A stretch of 64,000 nt of DNA from an uncultured Microbulbifer sp. (GCF_947489355.1 NZ_CANLDD010000009.1:1-64000); one strand, 5' to 3'; numbered from the stretch's first letter, positions 8,813 through 20,366 are shown. Numbers and translations: made by a program. The notes: generated from the letters alone by a model not told the origin.

Positions 8813-9217
8813 CTAAATTACTGCCTTTAATGCTGAATAAATGGGCCCCGGCAGAGCACAGGGTTTGTGGTTGTGGTCAGCGACACAGGCAACTTTGACC
8901 ACACCTTCACAAATTAGCTCATTTTGGCGCCAGATTTTTTGCTCGAAAGTCACCCCAACACGCCCCAGTTTGCCAATCGTCGCAGTAGTGCGCAATGCAT
9001 CATCGAGCCTGGCAGAGCGGCGGTACCGGATCTCGGCGGAGTGCACCACCAACAGCAGCCCCTGGTGTGGCATTGCCGGCTTATCATAGCCGAGAGAGCG
9101 CAGCAATTCTGTGCGCGCCCGCTCCATATACTTCAAATAATTCACGTAGTAGACGATACCGCCCGCATCCGTATCCTCGATATAGACCCGTACAGGAATA
9201 CTGAAAACCGCTTTCAC
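8813..9217 (-). CDS. ybgC: acyl-CoA thioesterase YbgC
   Basis: YbgC is a small hotdog-fold thioesterase of the 4-hydroxybenzoyl-CoA thioesterase family. It is cytoplasmic and acts on acyl-CoA or acyl-ACP, with a proposed role near phospholipid synthesis. The 134 residues carry the signature DTDAGGIVYYVNYLKY, with D17 as the probable catalytic residue. It is the first gene of the Tol-Pal operon, as in most gammaproteobacteria, and lies 17 bases after ruvB on the same strand. Confidence 0.94.
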   Translation of the reverse strand: MKAVFSIPVRVYIEDTDAGGIVYYVNYLKYMERARTELLRSLGYDKPAMPHQGLLLVVHSAEIRYRRSARLDDALRTTATIGKLGRVGVTFEQKIWRQNELICEGVVKVACVADHNHKPCALPGPIYSALKAVI

Positions 9218-9234
9218 CCCTCCCCCTTTCCGTT

Positions 9235-10251
<1,017 letters not shown>

Positions 10252-10266
10252 GAAAACCACTCCAGA

Positions 10267-10878
10267 TTAAGCGGGCGCCATACCCTTCAGTGCCAGACGG
10301 ATCAGGGTCGCGCTGTCGGCATCCGGCTGCGCCTTACCGGCCCAGGCCACCATTTTACTGGCCTCCGCAGGCTTATAGCCCAATGCTGCCAGGGCACTTT
10401 CAGCCTCGCCGGCATGATCCACTCTGGGTGCCGTAGTGGCCGGCACCAGCGGAATACCATCGGCGTCATTCACTTCCGGTGTCAACTTATCACGCAATTC
10501 GACAATCAGGCGCTCGGCGGTCTTCTTTCCCACACCGGGCACTTTCACCAGTGCCGTCACATTGTCTTCCGCCACACAGCGGGCCAGGGCAGCGACATCC
10601 AGGCCAGACAGAATGGCCAAAGCCAGCTTGGGGCCCACACCACTGATCCTGATCAGGGTGCGAAACACTTTGCGCTCGGCGTCGCGGATAAAGCCGTATA
10701 GCTGTTGCACTGTCTCGGAAACCGCCAGATGGGTGTGCAACTGCACCGGCTGCCCCAAAGCCGGCAGCTCGAAAATAGTGGTCATGGGCGCGAGCACCTC
10801 GTAGCCAACCCCGTGCACGTCCACCAATAATAATGGCGGCCGCATCTCAGCCAGGGTACCGCTCAGTCTTCCGATCAT
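10267..10878 (-). CDS. ruvA: Holliday junction DNA-binding protein RuvA
   Basis: RuvA binds four-way junctions as a tetramer and loads RuvB. The 203 residues show the N-terminal OB-fold (MIGRLSGTLAEM), two helix-hairpin-helix motifs in the middle (ISGVGPKLALAIL and VPGVGKKTAERLI), a Pro/Ala-rich linker, and the C-terminal RuvB-binding three-helix domain (AESALAALGYKPAEASKM). It lies between ruvC and ruvB in one transcription direction, with 60 bases to ruvC. Confidence 0.97.
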   Translation of the reverse strand: MIGRLSGTLAEMRPPLLLVDVHGVGYEVLAPMTTIFELPALGQPVQLHTHLAVSETVQQLYGFIRDAERKVFRTLIRISGVGPKLALAILSGLDVAALARCVAEDNVTALVKVPGVGKKTAERLIVELRDKLTPEVNDADGIPLVPATTAPRVDHAGEAESALAALGYKPAEASKMVAWAGKAQPDADSATLIRLALKGMAPA

Positions 10879-10938
10879 GTGTTTTTCCAGGTTTCTGATT
10901 TTCCACCCGTGGAGGTATGGCTTTGCCTATAAACGCAC

Positions 10939-11466
10939 CTAAACACTGAGACGGCCCCTGCGAAAGCGACTGGGCATGGCGCCGCCAGCAAGTGCTGGGA
11001 GCCGCCCCGTATGCATATGGCACAGCGCCACGGCAAGGGCATCTGCGGCATCCTCCTGCGGACAGGCTGGCAGCGACAGCAGCGTTTTGACCATATGCTG
11101 CACCTGCAATTTGTCTGCAGCGCCGTTGCCCACCACTGCCTGCTTGACCTTGCGCGCCTCGTATTCGGCCACCTCAAGGCCCCGGTTGGCACCGGCCACA
11201 ATGGCAGCGCCACGGGCCTGCCCCAGCTTCAAGGCGGAACCGGCACTCTTTGCCATAAAAACATTTTCTATCGCCATTTGCACAGGCCGGTATTGCTCGG
11301 CAATCTGGCTTACTGCATCAAAAATCAATTTCAGGCGCTGTGGCAAAGGGCCCTCTGGGATACGAATCACCCCGCTGGCCACATAGTGGGCACTGCCGCG
11401 CTTGACATCGATAATGCCGTAGCCTGTTTTGCGTGAACCGGGGTCAATTCCCAGTATCCGGGTCAA
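10939..11466 (-). CDS. ruvC: Holliday junction resolvase RuvC
   Basis: RuvC cuts Holliday junctions symmetrically after RuvAB migration. The 175 residues keep the acidic catalytic residues: D8 in GIDPGS, the Glu of AIENVF near 68, and acidic residues in the [17 protein letters not shown] stretch near 138. The start is TTG at 11466, supported by GGGAG eight bases upstream and by the family N-terminus [10 protein letters not shown]; no in-frame ATG lies near. The rare start may lower its expression relative to ruvAB. Confidence 0.95.
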   Translation of the reverse strand: MTRILGIDPGSRKTGYGIIDVKRGSAHYVASGVIRIPEGPLPQRLKLIFDAVSQIAEQYRPVQMAIENVFMAKSAGSALKLGQARGAAIVAGANRGLEVAEYEARKVKQAVVGNGAADKLQVQHMVKTLLSLPACPQEDAADALAVALCHMHTGRLPALAGGAMPSRFRRGRLSV

Positions 11467-11567
11467 AAGGCAGCTCCCTCAATATCTGTATGTTTATATA
11501 GTAATGGGAGTGTCCCAAGGCGGGGGGAAGGCGTCAAGGGTGAACGCGGGGTGCAGCGGTAAAAGCC

Positions 11568-11589
11568 GGGGCAGGACGGCGCCTGCCCC
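11568..11589 (-). terminator. weak hairpin between yebC and ruvC
   Basis: GGGGCAGG (11568-11575) pairs with CCTGCCCC (11582-11589) around a 6-base loop. On the minus strand it is followed by GGCTTTT. The short T run suggests partial termination or attenuation after yebC rather than a full stop. Confidence 0.45.
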
Positions 11590-11608
11590 TGGGGGAGGGA
11601 ACGAATCC

Positions 11609-12352
11609 TCAGCCAAGTGCCTCCATCACCTCAACGGGAATATCCGCATTGGTGTAAACATTTTGCACATCGTCCAGGTCTTCCAGCATCTCGACCAGTG
11701 CCAGCACTTTTTCCGCTGCCTCTTTATCCAACGCTATGGTGGTGGAGGGGATCATGGCTATCTCGGCGCTATCCGGCATAAAGCCGGCCTCAACCAGTGC
11801 ATCCTTGACGGTGAGGTAGTCCTGGAATTCCGTGGTCACTTCGACGTTGCCGTCGTCGTCAGTCTCAATATCCTCGGCACCGGCCTCCAGAGCCGCCTCC
11901 ATCAGCGCCTCTTCATCGACCCCGGCTTCGTAGTACAACTGTCCTTTGCGCGAAAAGAGATAACTCACCGAGCCATCGGTACCCAGGTTGCCACCGCGTT
12001 TGGAAAAAGCATGACGCACCTCTGCCACGGTGCGGTTGCGGTTGTCGGTGAGACACTCCGCCAGTACCGCCACACCGCCGACACTGTAACCTTCATAAAC
12101 CACCGCCTCAAAGTGTTCACCATCGGTATTGCCTACGCCGCGGGCAATGGCCTTATCAATGGTGTCGCGCTTCATATTGGCACCCAGTGCCTTATCGATA
12201 GTGGCGCGCAGGGTTGGATTATCATCGGGGTTGCCTCCTCCCTTGGCGGCCACGGTCAACTCGCGGATGATCTTGGTGAAAACCTTGCCCCGTTTGGCAT
12301 CCTGGGCCGCTTTGCGGTGCTTGATATTGGCCCATTTACTATGTCCGGCCAT
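11609..12352 (-). CDS. yebC: YebC/PmpR-family regulator
   Basis: Members of this cytoplasmic family were described as transcription regulators, and more recent work ties them to relief of ribosome stalling at proline-rich stretches. The 247 residues begin with the family N-terminus [20 protein letters not shown], continue with [12 protein letters not shown], and have the acidic C-terminal domains expected ([10 protein letters not shown]). Length is normal. It lies between aspS and ruvC, a common placement next to ruvCAB. Confidence 0.95.
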   Translation of the reverse strand: MAGHSKWANIKHRKAAQDAKRGKVFTKIIRELTVAAKGGGNPDDNPTLRATIDKALGANMKRDTIDKAIARGVGNTDGEHFEAVVYEGYSVGGVAVLAECLTDNRNRTVAEVRHAFSKRGGNLGTDGSVSYLFSRKGQLYYEAGVDEEALMEAALEAGAEDIETDDDGNVEVTTEFQDYLTVKDALVEAGFMPDSAEIAMIPSTTIALDKEAAEKVLALVEMLEDLDDVQNVYTNADIPVEVMEALG

Positions 12353-12453
12353 CCTCGTCTCTCTCCATCAGTGCGCGGAGTGGGCAGTGGGCAACACACA
12401 TTGCCCACAGCATGAGCTTGATGGGCTCACTTCGCTGAGCCCACCGGGGAAAA

Positions 12454-14232
12454 TCAGCGGATAATCTCTTCCTTCTGGCGCAGGCGGATATTCAGCTCGC
12501 GCAACTGCCTGGCGTCAACCGAACCCGGGGCATCCGTCATGACACAGGCGGCACTCTGGGTTTTCGGGAATGCGATCACATCGCGAATGGAATCGCTGCC
12601 GGTCATCAGCATCACCAGGCGATCCAGGCCAAAAGCGAGACCGCCATGGGGTGGCGCGCCGTACTTGAGGGCATCGAGCAGGAAGCCGAACTTCTCGCGC
12701 TGCGCCTCTTCATCTATACCGAGGATACGAAATACCGCCTGCTGCATCACCTGATCGTGAATACGCAAGGAACCACCACCCAGTTCGGTGCCATTTAGCA
12801 CCATATCATAGGCGCGGGAGAGTGCGCCCAACGGGTTCTGTTCCAGCGCTTCGGGGGTGCAGGAAGGTGCGGTGAAGGGGTGATGCAGCGCGGTGAGGCT
12901 ACCGTCGTCATTTTCCTCGAACATCGGGAAAGCCACCACCCACAGGGGTGCCCACTCGCTGGTAAAGAGGTTCAGGTCCTGGCCCAGCTTGCAGCGCAGT
13001 GCGCCAAGGGCTTCCGATACAATCCTGGCCTTGTCCGCACCGAAGAAGATGATATCGCCGTCTTCCGCTTGCAGACGGTCGAGAATGGCGGCGCGGGTTT
13101 CTATAGGTAGGAATTTGACGATCGGCGACTGCAGGCCATTTTCCAGGTCGGCGCGCGCGTTGACTTTGATATAGGCGAGCCCCTTGGCGCCATAGATACC
13201 GACAAACTTGCCGTAATCGTCCAGTTGCTTGCGGGTCAGCTTGTCGCAACCACCGGGCACCCTGATTGCGGCCACTCGCCCTTTGGGGTCGCTGGCGGGT
13301 CCTGAGAACACCTTGAAATCCACTTCGGTCATCAGGTCTTTGATTTCCACCATCTCCAGGGGAATACGCAGATCCGGCTTGTCGGAACCATAGCGCAGCA
13401 TGGCCTGGTAGTGGGTGATACGGGGGAAGGCTCCCAGTTCCACACCCTTCAACGCCTTAAACAGCGCCCGCACCATGTCCTCGGTGATGGACATGATCTC
13501 CTCTTCCCCCAGAAAAGAGGTTTCGATATCGACCTGGGTGAACTCCGGCTGGCGATCGGCACGCAGGTCCTCATCGCGAAAACACTTGGCAATCTGGTAG
13601 TAGCGATCAAAACCCGACACCATCAACAGCTGCTTGAACAGCTGTGGGGACTGCGGCAGGGCGAAGAACTTGCCTTCGTGGGTGCGGCTCGGTACCAGAT
13701 AATCGCGCGCGCCCTCCGGCGTGGCGCGTGTGAGGATCGGGGTCTCGATATCCAGAAATTCGTGCGCATCCAGGTAGTTGCGAATCGCTGTGGTAAGCCT
13801 GGAACGAAAGCGCAGATTGTGTTGCATCTCGTTGCGGCGCAAATCCAGGTAGCGGTATTTGAGACGAACGTCCTCTCCCACTTCGGTGTGCTCGTCCAGT
13901 TGGAAGGGGACGGTTTCGGCACTGTTGAGGATCTCCAGCTCGGTCCCGTAGACCTCCACCTCACCGGTATCCATATTGGGGTTCAAGGCCTCCGCAGCGC
14001 GGGCGCGCACCCGGCCTGTGACCTTCAGCACATACTCGCCACGCACGCGATCAGCCAACTCAAAATACTCGGCAGCATCCGGGTCGAATACCACCTGAAC
14101 GATGCCCTCCCGATCACGCAGATCAATGAAAATCACACCGCCGTGGTCGCGGCGGCGATCGACCCAGCCACAAAGGGTTACTATACGATCAATGTCCGCG
14201 GAACGAAGAACGCCACAGTAGTCGCTGCGCAT
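12454..14232 (-). CDS. aspS: aspartyl-tRNA synthetase
   Basis: AspRS attaches aspartate to tRNA-Asp in the cytosol. The 592 residues have the N-terminal OB-fold anticodon-binding domain ([13 protein letters not shown]), class II motif 2 ([16 protein letters not shown]) near residue 217, the bacterial GAD insertion domain in the middle, and motif 3 ([14 protein letters not shown]) near 530. It is the bacterial long form. The start MRSDYCGVL is standard. It leads the minus-strand group aspS-yebC-ruvCAB. Confidence 0.98.
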   Translation of the reverse strand: MRSDYCGVLRSADIDRIVTLCGWVDRRRDHGGVIFIDLRDREGIVQVVFDPDAAEYFELADRVRGEYVLKVTGRVRARAAEALNPNMDTGEVEVYGTELEILNSAETVPFQLDEHTEVGEDVRLKYRYLDLRRNEMQHNLRFRSRLTTAIRNYLDAHEFLDIETPILTRATPEGARDYLVPSRTHEGKFFALPQSPQLFKQLLMVSGFDRYYQIAKCFRDEDLRADRQPEFTQVDIETSFLGEEEIMSITEDMVRALFKALKGVELGAFPRITHYQAMLRYGSDKPDLRIPLEMVEIKDLMTEVDFKVFSGPASDPKGRVAAIRVPGGCDKLTRKQLDDYGKFVGIYGAKGLAYIKVNARADLENGLQSPIVKFLPIETRAAILDRLQAEDGDIIFFGADKARIVSEALGALRCKLGQDLNLFTSEWAPLWVVAFPMFEENDDGSLTALHHPFTAPSCTPEALEQNPLGALSRAYDMVLNGTELGGGSLRIHDQVMQQAVFRILGIDEEAQREKFGFLLDALKYGAPPHGGLAFGLDRLVMLMTGSDSIRDVIAFPKTQSAACVMTDAPGSVDARQLRELNIRLRQKEEIIR

Positions 14233-14290
14233 GGATAAAAATTCCCGTTATCGATGGTGAAATGGTTAACTGAGCGTACACATCGCGGGC

Positions 14291-14560
14291 CTAGGCCGTC
14301 TTTCCAGCCGCTTTCGCGGCTTTGTCGCCCTTGGCCTTACCGCTGTTGGCCGCATCGCCGGCCAGGTTTTTCTTCTTGCCCGTCTTGAAGTCCGTCTCGT
14401 ACCAACCACCTCCCTTTAGGCGAAATCCGACTGCTGAAATTTTCTTGCTCAACTCGGCCTTACTGCAAACTGGACAATCCTTGAGCGGGTCATCGCTCAT
14501 GCGCTGCAGGGCCTCCATCTCGTGGCCGCAGGCATTGCACTGGTATTCATAGATCGGCAT
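14291..14560 (-). CDS. FmdB-family zinc-ribbon protein
   Basis: A small putative regulatory protein of 89 residues with a single N-terminal zinc ribbon: MPIYEYQC with C8 and C11, then C29 and C32 (CPVC). After about residue 50 the chain turns into a Lys/Ala/Gly-rich basic tail (GKKKNLAGDAAN) that may bind nucleic acid. The family commonly sits upstream of aspS, as here (58 bases). Its exact role is unknown. Confidence 0.9.
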   Translation of the reverse strand: MPIYEYQCNACGHEMEALQRMSDDPLKDCPVCSKAELSKKISAVGFRLKGGGWYETDFKTGKKKNLAGDAANSGKAKGDKAAKAAGKTA

Positions 14561-14845
14561 TACTCAGTACCCGGTGCTTGAAAAAGGGAAGAGAGTATAC
14601 ATGAGCCCTACAGAGGGAAGAAGCGGCTCCGCCCTATCGGCCAGCCAAGAGGCTCCCAGGGACCGGTTCAAAGGTTAAAAAACACAGAAAAGCACTATTT
14701 TTCCAGTATTTCCTCGTACGATCTTGCAAAAACTATATATACTTCCCGTTAGCACCCGCTGAGACCACCGTTTTTGGACGCAGTGCAGCGGGAGTAGAAA
14801 CACACTTACCGGACTTACACCGAACAACAAAGAAGGAAACCAGCC

Positions 14846-15247
14846 ATGGCTACCAGGAAAGCTGCTCCCAAAAAAGCCGCTGCCAAAAAGGCTCCGGCTA
14901 AGAAAGCCGCACCACCGGCCAAGAAAGTAAAGGCTATCAAGGAGAAGTACACCAAGACCCAGGTTCTGAACCAGATTGCTGAAAATACCGAACTGTCTCG
15001 CAAACAGGTCCAGTCCGTTCTGGATGAATTAGGTGATATCATCGAAGGCCACATCAAGAAGCGCGCTGTTGGCGAATTTGCCCTGCCGGGTCTGCTGAAA
15101 ATCACCACGGTGAAGAAACCAGCTAAAAAGGCCCGCAAAGGCATCAATCCCTTCACTGGCGAAGAGACCATGTTCAAGGCCAAGCCGGCGAGCATTCAGG
15201 TGAAAGTCCGCCCGCTGAAAAAACTGAAGGAAATGGCCGAGACCTGA
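14846..15247 (+). CDS. HU-family DNA-binding protein with Lys/Ala-rich N-terminal tail
   Basis: A 133-residue nucleoid protein. Residues 1-30 are a lysine, alanine and proline tail (KKAAAKKAPAKK) resembling histone H1 tails; residues 35-133 form an HU/IHF domain (YTKTQVLNQIAENTELSRKQ and later NPFTGEETMFKAKPAS, the DNA-clamping arm). HU proteins bend and compact DNA as dimers; the tail should add non-specific DNA contact. AGAAGGAAACC upstream gives a ribosome binding site before the ATG. It is monocistronic, with a strong terminator at 15274, so it is probably highly expressed. Confidence 0.92.
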   Translation: MATRKAAPKKAAAKKAPAKKAAPPAKKVKAIKEKYTKTQVLNQIAENTELSRKQVQSVLDELGDIIEGHIKKRAVGEFALPGLLKITTVKKPAKKARKGINPFTGEETMFKAKPASIQVKVRPLKKLKEMAET

Positions 15248-15273
15248 TCCTCCGCCGGCCCCAGAGCTGAAAA

Positions 15274-15297
15274 CCCCGCATACGCGGGGTTTTTTTT
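15274..15297 (+). terminator. intrinsic terminator of the HU gene
   Basis: CCCCGC, loop ATAC, GCGGGG, then eight T. It starts 27 bases after the stop codon. Confidence 0.92.
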
Positions 15298-15458
15298 GCC
15301 GGGATATCACCAGGCGGACTTGCCCGTGCCACCGGCAACAACCGCCGCGTTCTATCGCTGGCAACGCCCCATACCGCAAAGCCGCCGCAGGAATATTTAT
15401 TGTGCGGTAAATAGCGTAAAATACCCGGTTTACAGCTAATACACCCCAGTTAATCCTT

Positions 15459-17186
15459 ATGCGCGCATCCCGTTATCTCACTGCATCCCAAAAAGAAACA
15501 CCCAACGATGCCGTAGTCATCAGCCATCAACTGATGCTGCGCGCGGGCATGATCCGCCGCTTGGCGTCGGGCCTCTACACCTGGTTGCCCACGGGACTGC
15601 GCGTGTTGCGCAAGGTCGAGCGCATCGTCCGCGAGGAAATGGAGCGCGCCGGCGCGCTCGAGGTGCTGATGCCGGTGGTACAGCCGGCCGAGTTGTGGGA
15701 AGAGTCCGGGCGCTGGCAGCAGTACGGCCCCGAGCTGCTGCGCATCCGCGACCGCCACGGCAATGCATTCTGTCTGGGGCCAACCCACGAGGAGGTGATC
15801 ACAGACCTGATCCGCAACGAAATCAACAGTTACAAGCAGCTACCGGCCAATTTCTATCAGGTGCAGACCAAATTCCGCGACGAGATTCGTCCCCGCTTCG
15901 GCGTGATGCGCGCGCGTGAATTCACCATGAAGGATGCCTACTCCTTCCACGCCAGCGCGGATTCCCTGCAGGAGACCTACGATGTTATGTACAACGCCTA
16001 CTGCCGTATTTTTGAGCGCATTGGCCTGGACTATCGCCCGGTGCTGGCGGATACCGGCGCTATCGGTGGCTCAAGCTCCCACGAGTTCCACGTCCTGGCG
16101 CAGAGCGGTGAGGACGATATCGCCTTCTCCACGGATTCCCGCTACGCCGCCAATGTGGAGCTGGCGGAAGCCGTCGCGCCTGCCGGGGCCCGGCCCGAAC
16201 CCAGTCGGGAGATGCGGGAGGCGTATACCCCGGGTCAAAAATCCATCGCTGCGGTAAGTGACTTTCTCACGGCAGACCCGGCACACTCCGTGAAAACACT
16301 GATCGTTCTGGGTGAATGTGAACAGGGCGAAAGCGCACCGCTCATTGCCTTGATACTGCGCGGTGATCACGACCTGAATACACTCAAGGCGGAAAAACTG
16401 ACCGGTGTCGCCAGCCCGTTGCAGTTTGCCCCCGAGCCGCGTATCGCTGAAGAATTGCGCTGTACTGTCGGCTCACTGGGCCCGGTGGGTATGCAGATTG
16501 AAACCATTGTGGACAGGTCCGCTGCCCATCTGGCGGACTTTATCTGTGGTGCCAATCGCGACGACTATCACTACACCGGCGTAAATTGGGGCCGCGATGT
16601 GAAACTCGGCCGCGTCGAGGATTTGCGCAATATCGTCACCGGTGATCCCAGCCCGGATGGCCTGGGCACCCTGGAAGTCAAGCGCGGTATCGAAGTGGGC
16701 CACATTTTCCAGTTGGGCGACAAGTACAGCCGCGCCATGAACGCCACCATCCTCAATGAGAACGGCAAAGAGCAGCGGATGACCATGGGTTGCTACGGCA
16801 TCGGTGTGTCCCGTATTGTGGCCGCAGCCATCGAGCAGAACCACGACAGTGCCGGTATTCTCTGGCCCGACGCCATTGCCCCCTTCCAACTGGCAATTGT
16901 GCCCATCAATATGCACAAGAGCGACGCGGTCCGGGACAAGTGCGAACACCTGTACGAATCCCTGCGCAGTAGAGGCATTGATGTGCTGCTGATGGACGAG
17001 CCCAAGGCGCGCCTCGGCGCCATGTTGGCGGATATTGAGCTGCTGGGTATTCCCCACCGCATTGTTATTGGCGATCGCGGCCTGGAAAAGGGCGTGGCAG
17101 AGTACAAGGGCCGCGCCGATATTGAGGCCCAAGAATTTGCCCTCTCTCAGTTGGAGGCCGTGCTGCTGGAGAAAATTGACTACTGA
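15459..17186 (+). CDS. proS: prolyl-tRNA synthetase (bacterial type)
   Basis: ProRS charges tRNA-Pro. The 575 residues follow the bacterial layout. Class II motifs come first ([19 protein letters not shown], then the PTHEEV motif and [14 protein letters not shown]). The editing (INS) domain lies around 230-400 and hydrolyses Ala-tRNA-Pro. Motif 3 ([13 protein letters not shown]) is near 450, and the C-terminal anticodon-binding domain closes the protein. The start is [13 protein letters not shown]. Normal length, no anomaly. Confidence 0.98.
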   Translation: MRASRYLTASQKETPNDAVVISHQLMLRAGMIRRLASGLYTWLPTGLRVLRKVERIVREEMERAGALEVLMPVVQPAELWEESGRWQQYGPELLRIRDRHGNAFCLGPTHEEVITDLIRNEINSYKQLPANFYQVQTKFRDEIRPRFGVMRAREFTMKDAYSFHASADSLQETYDVMYNAYCRIFERIGLDYRPVLADTGAIGGSSSHEFHVLAQSGEDDIAFSTDSRYAANVELAEAVAPAGARPEPSREMREAYTPGQKSIAAVSDFLTADPAHSVKTLIVLGECEQGESAPLIALILRGDHDLNTLKAEKLTGVASPLQFAPEPRIAEELRCTVGSLGPVGMQIETIVDRSAAHLADFICGANRDDYHYTGVNWGRDVKLGRVEDLRNIVTGDPSPDGLGTLEVKRGIEVGHIFQLGDKYSRAMNATILNENGKEQRMTMGCYGIGVSRIVAAAIEQNHDSAGILWPDAIAPFQLAIVPINMHKSDAVRDKCEHLYESLRSRGIDVLLMDEPKARLGAMLADIELLGIPHRIVIGDRGLEKGVAEYKGRADIEAQEFALSQLEAVLLEKIDY

Positions 17187-17319
17187 CACCCCGTATTCCG
17201 GTCCGCCGAAGTTTGGGCCGGAGGTCCCGCTTACCGGGGAAGCGGTAGCCAAAGTGGGTGATACCACCCGTCAAAATAGGGACTGCCCATTTTCTCAGGC
17301 TTTTCGTAAAATCCCTGGC

Positions 17320-17886
17320 ATGATGAGAAAAGCTACTGCTGCTCTGCTGCTCTGCCTGGCCTGGAGCAGTGCCGAATCCCAAAGTCCCACTGTGGAGGTC
17401 GACCCTGAGTTGCGCCTCGCGTTACAGGAAGCCATCACCCAGGCGGGCAGCTTTGTGGATCGCTTCGATGCCGAAGTGTGGCTGATGTCAAAATCCCAAC
17501 CACTTTCCCGCTATATCAAAGACCCGAAAGAGCGTATGCAGGTGTTAAAGGCAGTGCACCGGGAAGCCACCCGGGCCGGCCTGCGCCCGGAGATCGTACT
17601 CGCCGTAATCCAGGTAGAGAGTGCCTTCGATCCCTACGCAGTCTCCCGTGTCGGTGCCCGGGGCATGATGCAGGTCATGCCTTTCTGGAAAAAGGAAATC
17701 GGGCGCCCGGATGACAACCTGATCAATATGGATACCAACCTGCGCTATGGCTGCACCATCCTCAAGCACTATATCGAAAAGGCCAAAGGCAACCTCGCTA
17801 ACGCCCTTGCCTATTACAATGGCAGCTACGGTCGCCATACCTATAGCCGCAAGGTTCTGGATGCCTGGGCAACACGCTGGAGATAA
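17320..17886 (+). CDS. lytic transglycosylase (SLT domain), secreted
   Basis: A peptidoglycan lytic transglycosylase cleaves glycan strands with formation of anhydro-muropeptides in the periplasm. From the ATG at 17320 the product has 189 residues: a signal peptide to about residue 21, a helical linker, then the SLT catalytic domain with E100 in AVIQVESAFDP, GARGMMQVMP and ALAYYNGSYGRH. The frame is open back into proS, but the upstream part is only an overlap; the signal peptide decides the start. The downstream AraC regulator begins 3 bases after the stop, so the two are an operon. Confidence 0.9.
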   Translation: MMRKATAALLLCLAWSSAESQSPTVEVDPELRLALQEAITQAGSFVDRFDAEVWLMSKSQPLSRYIKDPKERMQVLKAVHREATRAGLRPEIVLAVIQVESAFDPYAVSRVGARGMMQVMPFWKKEIGRPDDNLINMDTNLRYGCTILKHYIEKAKGNLANALAYYNGSYGRHTYSRKVLDAWATRWR

Positions 17887-17889
17887 GCC

Positions 17890-18954
17890 ATGACCGCCGG
17901 TTATTTATTTTTCTCCGGCGGCGCCTGTGCACTGCTAGTGCTGGCAGCGGCAAAAGTGTCTTTGAATCACCACCGACTGGCCGCCGGACGCTGGCTGATA
18001 CTGGTGCTGGTTGGCGTCATCTGCTATTTGCTGTGGCCGACACTGCCGCCAATGCCTTTGACAGGCGCGTTCCTGGTCAACCTGCCGGTTATCCTTGTGC
18101 CCGCAGCATTCTGGCTCTTTACCCACCTGCTTTGCCGGGAGGAAGAGCCCTTCCCGCGCTGGGGCTGGATACCTATCGGCCTCTCTATTGCATCGAGTAT
18201 TTTTGTAAGGTACGCGCCAGTTTCCCTGGCTTCGGGGATCCAGGCCTTGCTCTTTAACCTATCCCAGCTACTCAGCATGGGCCTGGTTGGCGCCGGCATG
18301 CTGACGCTGCTGGGGCAATTCCACTCGGACTTGGTAGAGGAACGCCGGCGGCTGCGCGCCATTTTGTTGATTGCAGTGGGTGTCTACATGTTGATTGTGA
18401 TCGGCGCCGAATCCCTGTTTACCTACCGCCCCGTACCCAACGGAGTGCCAACCCTGCATGCGCTACTCGCCAGCCTGCTCTCCCTCGCCGCCTGCCTATG
18501 GTTGCTGGCACTGTCACCCAGTGCTTTGGGGGAGTCCCTGCCCCCGTCGGCCGCCCCCGTCGAAGAGGCGGCTCCCGCTCCAACTCAAGTGCCCTCTCCG
18601 GATGAACAACAGCTGGCGCAAATGAGAAAGCTGCGGGCACATATGCATAACGGGGGCTATCGCCAGACAGGGCTCACTATCCGTGAATTGGCTGAGCAAC
18701 TGGATACCCGCGAGCATCTATTGCGCATCCTGATCAACCGCCATCTGGGTTATCGCAATTTCAACGAATATCTGAACCAGTTCCGTATCGATGAGGCCAG
18801 CGCACGCCTGGCCAATCCCGAGCAAGCCCACCTGCCGGTACTCACCATCGCCCTGGATATTGGTTACCGTTCATTGAGCCCTTTCAACGCCGCCTTCAAG
18901 CGCCGTCACAACCTGACCCCAACTGAGTACCGCCGGCAAAAGTTACCTACCTGA
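17890..18954 (+). CDS. membrane-bound AraC-family regulator
   Basis: A 354-residue one-component regulator: six or seven hydrophobic helices over residues 1-215, a Pro/Ala linker (PPSAAPVEEAAPAPTQ), and a C-terminal AraC-type double helix-turn-helix over about 250-354 (LTIRELAEQLDTREHLLRI and TIALDIGYRSLSPFNAAFKR). The layout suggests that an envelope signal is passed directly to DNA. It is coupled to the lytic transglycosylase gene by a 3-base gap, so envelope or cell-wall stress is a reasonable guess for its signal. No target is visible from sequence alone. Confidence 0.88.
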   Translation: MTAGYLFFSGGACALLVLAAAKVSLNHHRLAAGRWLILVLVGVICYLLWPTLPPMPLTGAFLVNLPVILVPAAFWLFTHLLCREEEPFPRWGWIPIGLSIASSIFVRYAPVSLASGIQALLFNLSQLLSMGLVGAGMLTLLGQFHSDLVEERRRLRAILLIAVGVYMLIVIGAESLFTYRPVPNGVPTLHALLASLLSLAACLWLLALSPSALGESLPPSAAPVEEAAPAPTQVPSPDEQQLAQMRKLRAHMHNGGYRQTGLTIRELAEQLDTREHLLRILINRHLGYRNFNEYLNQFRIDEASARLANPEQAHLPVLTIALDIGYRSLSPFNAAFKRRHNLTPTEYRRQKLPT

Positions 18955-19307
18955 ATCGGTGCGGGTTCGAAATCCGTTAGAAGTTTTTCACTTTCCGCAA
19001 GCCGCGCCATGGAAATCTCTCCAGACTGGGAGCACCACTGCAAGTAGCACCCTGATAAGGGTGGTACACGGTATCCCGATATGCTGTCACGGCAACCAAA
19101 CAGGTTTGTGCGACAGTGCTGTACGGAATGGTGCCACCGTCAATCACAGGGCGGCGGGCGCCTTTGAGATTCAGGCAATTTGGTACACGTTTCGCCAGTA
19201 TTTTAAGGGCAACCATTAACAATGGTCATGACAAACCGATCCGTTTGCCGGGTTATATAGCAGGGATACGACGTCTCCATTCCCAATACAAAATTGATGG
19301 TGAGTGT
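18955..19307. other. intergenic region, no gene recognised
   Basis: About 350 bases. A minus-strand frame of 81 codons (18977-19222) has three cysteines but no ribosome binding site, signal peptide or known motif, so I do not call it. The region should hold the promoter for the gene at 19308. Confidence 0.4.
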
Positions 19308-20144
19308 ATGGATTTTCTAATGGACCTGGCCCAATACGGAGCCAAACACTTTCAATTGACCCTGTTTCGCTATGTGCTGGCAGCCTCTGTCATGAGTATC
19401 TGCGCAGGCTGGTTGTTTCGCACCTGGATGCACCGGCGCCGTATTCAAAAGCACCGTGCGGGGTGGAAGGATATACGCCGCGAGGTCAGCTTCTCCATGC
19501 TGACCGTGTGTGTTTTTACCGTAATCGGCACCATTGTCAGCCTGCTTGAAGAGATGGGGCTGACAAAATTATATTGGCAATGGAGCGACTACCCCATGTG
19601 GTGGAATATCGCCAGCCTGCCGGTGCTAATCCTTTTGCACGATGCGTACTTTTACTGGACTCACCGGGGAATGCACCACCCAAAAGTGTTCAAGCACTTC
19701 CACCGCCTGCACCACCTGTCCCGAACCCCCACGCCCTGGACGGCCTACAGCTTTTCCGTGGGTGAGGCCGCACTAAATGGACTCTTCTCCCCACTGATCG
19801 TCCTCATGATTCCCTTACACCCGACTATTTGGCTCTCTTTCGTGTTTATCATGATTTTCCGCAACGCCATGCTGCATACGGGCTGCGAGTTCCATCCGCG
19901 CAGCTGGGTGGACGGCCCATTGGACAATATGACCACCACCACCCACCACGACCTACATCACCAGCGTTTCCAGGGCAACTACGGCTTCTACTTTACTTGG
20001 TGGGACCGTTGGATGGGTACGGAATTCAAAGACTACAAACTCGCTTTTCGCCGGGCGGTAGACGGGAAGCAGTATGGCGCAGCGCAAGAGAAGGCATCCG
20101 GCACCCATATTAACTTAAGCCCTAGCGGTAATATACCGGCCTGA
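19308..20144 (+). CDS. sterol desaturase-family membrane di-iron protein
   Basis: A fatty-acid-hydroxylase/sterol-desaturase superfamily enzyme, an integral membrane protein with a di-iron site built from histidine boxes. The ATG at 19308 has GGTGAG upstream and gives 278 residues; the frame extends to 19116 without support. Membrane helices lie at about 15-35, 57-78, 100-120 and 170-195. The histidine boxes are HDAYFYWTHRGMHH, HRLHHLSRTP and THHDLHHQRF. The substrate is unknown: lipid, carotenoid or hopanoid are possible. It stands alone. Confidence 0.9.
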   Translation: MDFLMDLAQYGAKHFQLTLFRYVLAASVMSICAGWLFRTWMHRRRIQKHRAGWKDIRREVSFSMLTVCVFTVIGTIVSLLEEMGLTKLYWQWSDYPMWWNIASLPVLILLHDAYFYWTHRGMHHPKVFKHFHRLHHLSRTPTPWTAYSFSVGEAALNGLFSPLIVLMIPLHPTIWLSFVFIMIFRNAMLHTGCEFHPRSWVDGPLDNMTTTTHHDLHHQRFQGNYGFYFTWWDRWMGTEFKDYKLAFRRAVDGKQYGAAQEKASGTHINLSPSGNIPA

Positions 20145-20366
20145 CCCATCCGGCCCGCAGCTGGCCAAACGCACCAGGACGCAACCCGTTAGCTGTGGGC
20201 AACATTCATAAGCGAAAGTTGATTGCTAATCCCTACAGGCGGGGACCGCCACTGGCCATAGGCTGACACAAGCCTTTGGAATCGGGGCGGCCATACGCAA
20301 TTGCAGCGGTACCTCAAAGGCAATAGCGGACAGTTTATAGCCTTCTATAGGATTGCCGGGGGTAAA

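Noticed and set aside
11429..12415. Plus-strand open frame of 328 codons
   Set aside because: Antisense to yebC and the end of ruvC; no motif, and yebC on the other strand is unambiguous.
18977..19222. Minus-strand 81-codon cysteine-containing frame
   Set aside because: No ribosome binding site, signal peptide or recognisable motif; left as unassigned intergenic sequence.
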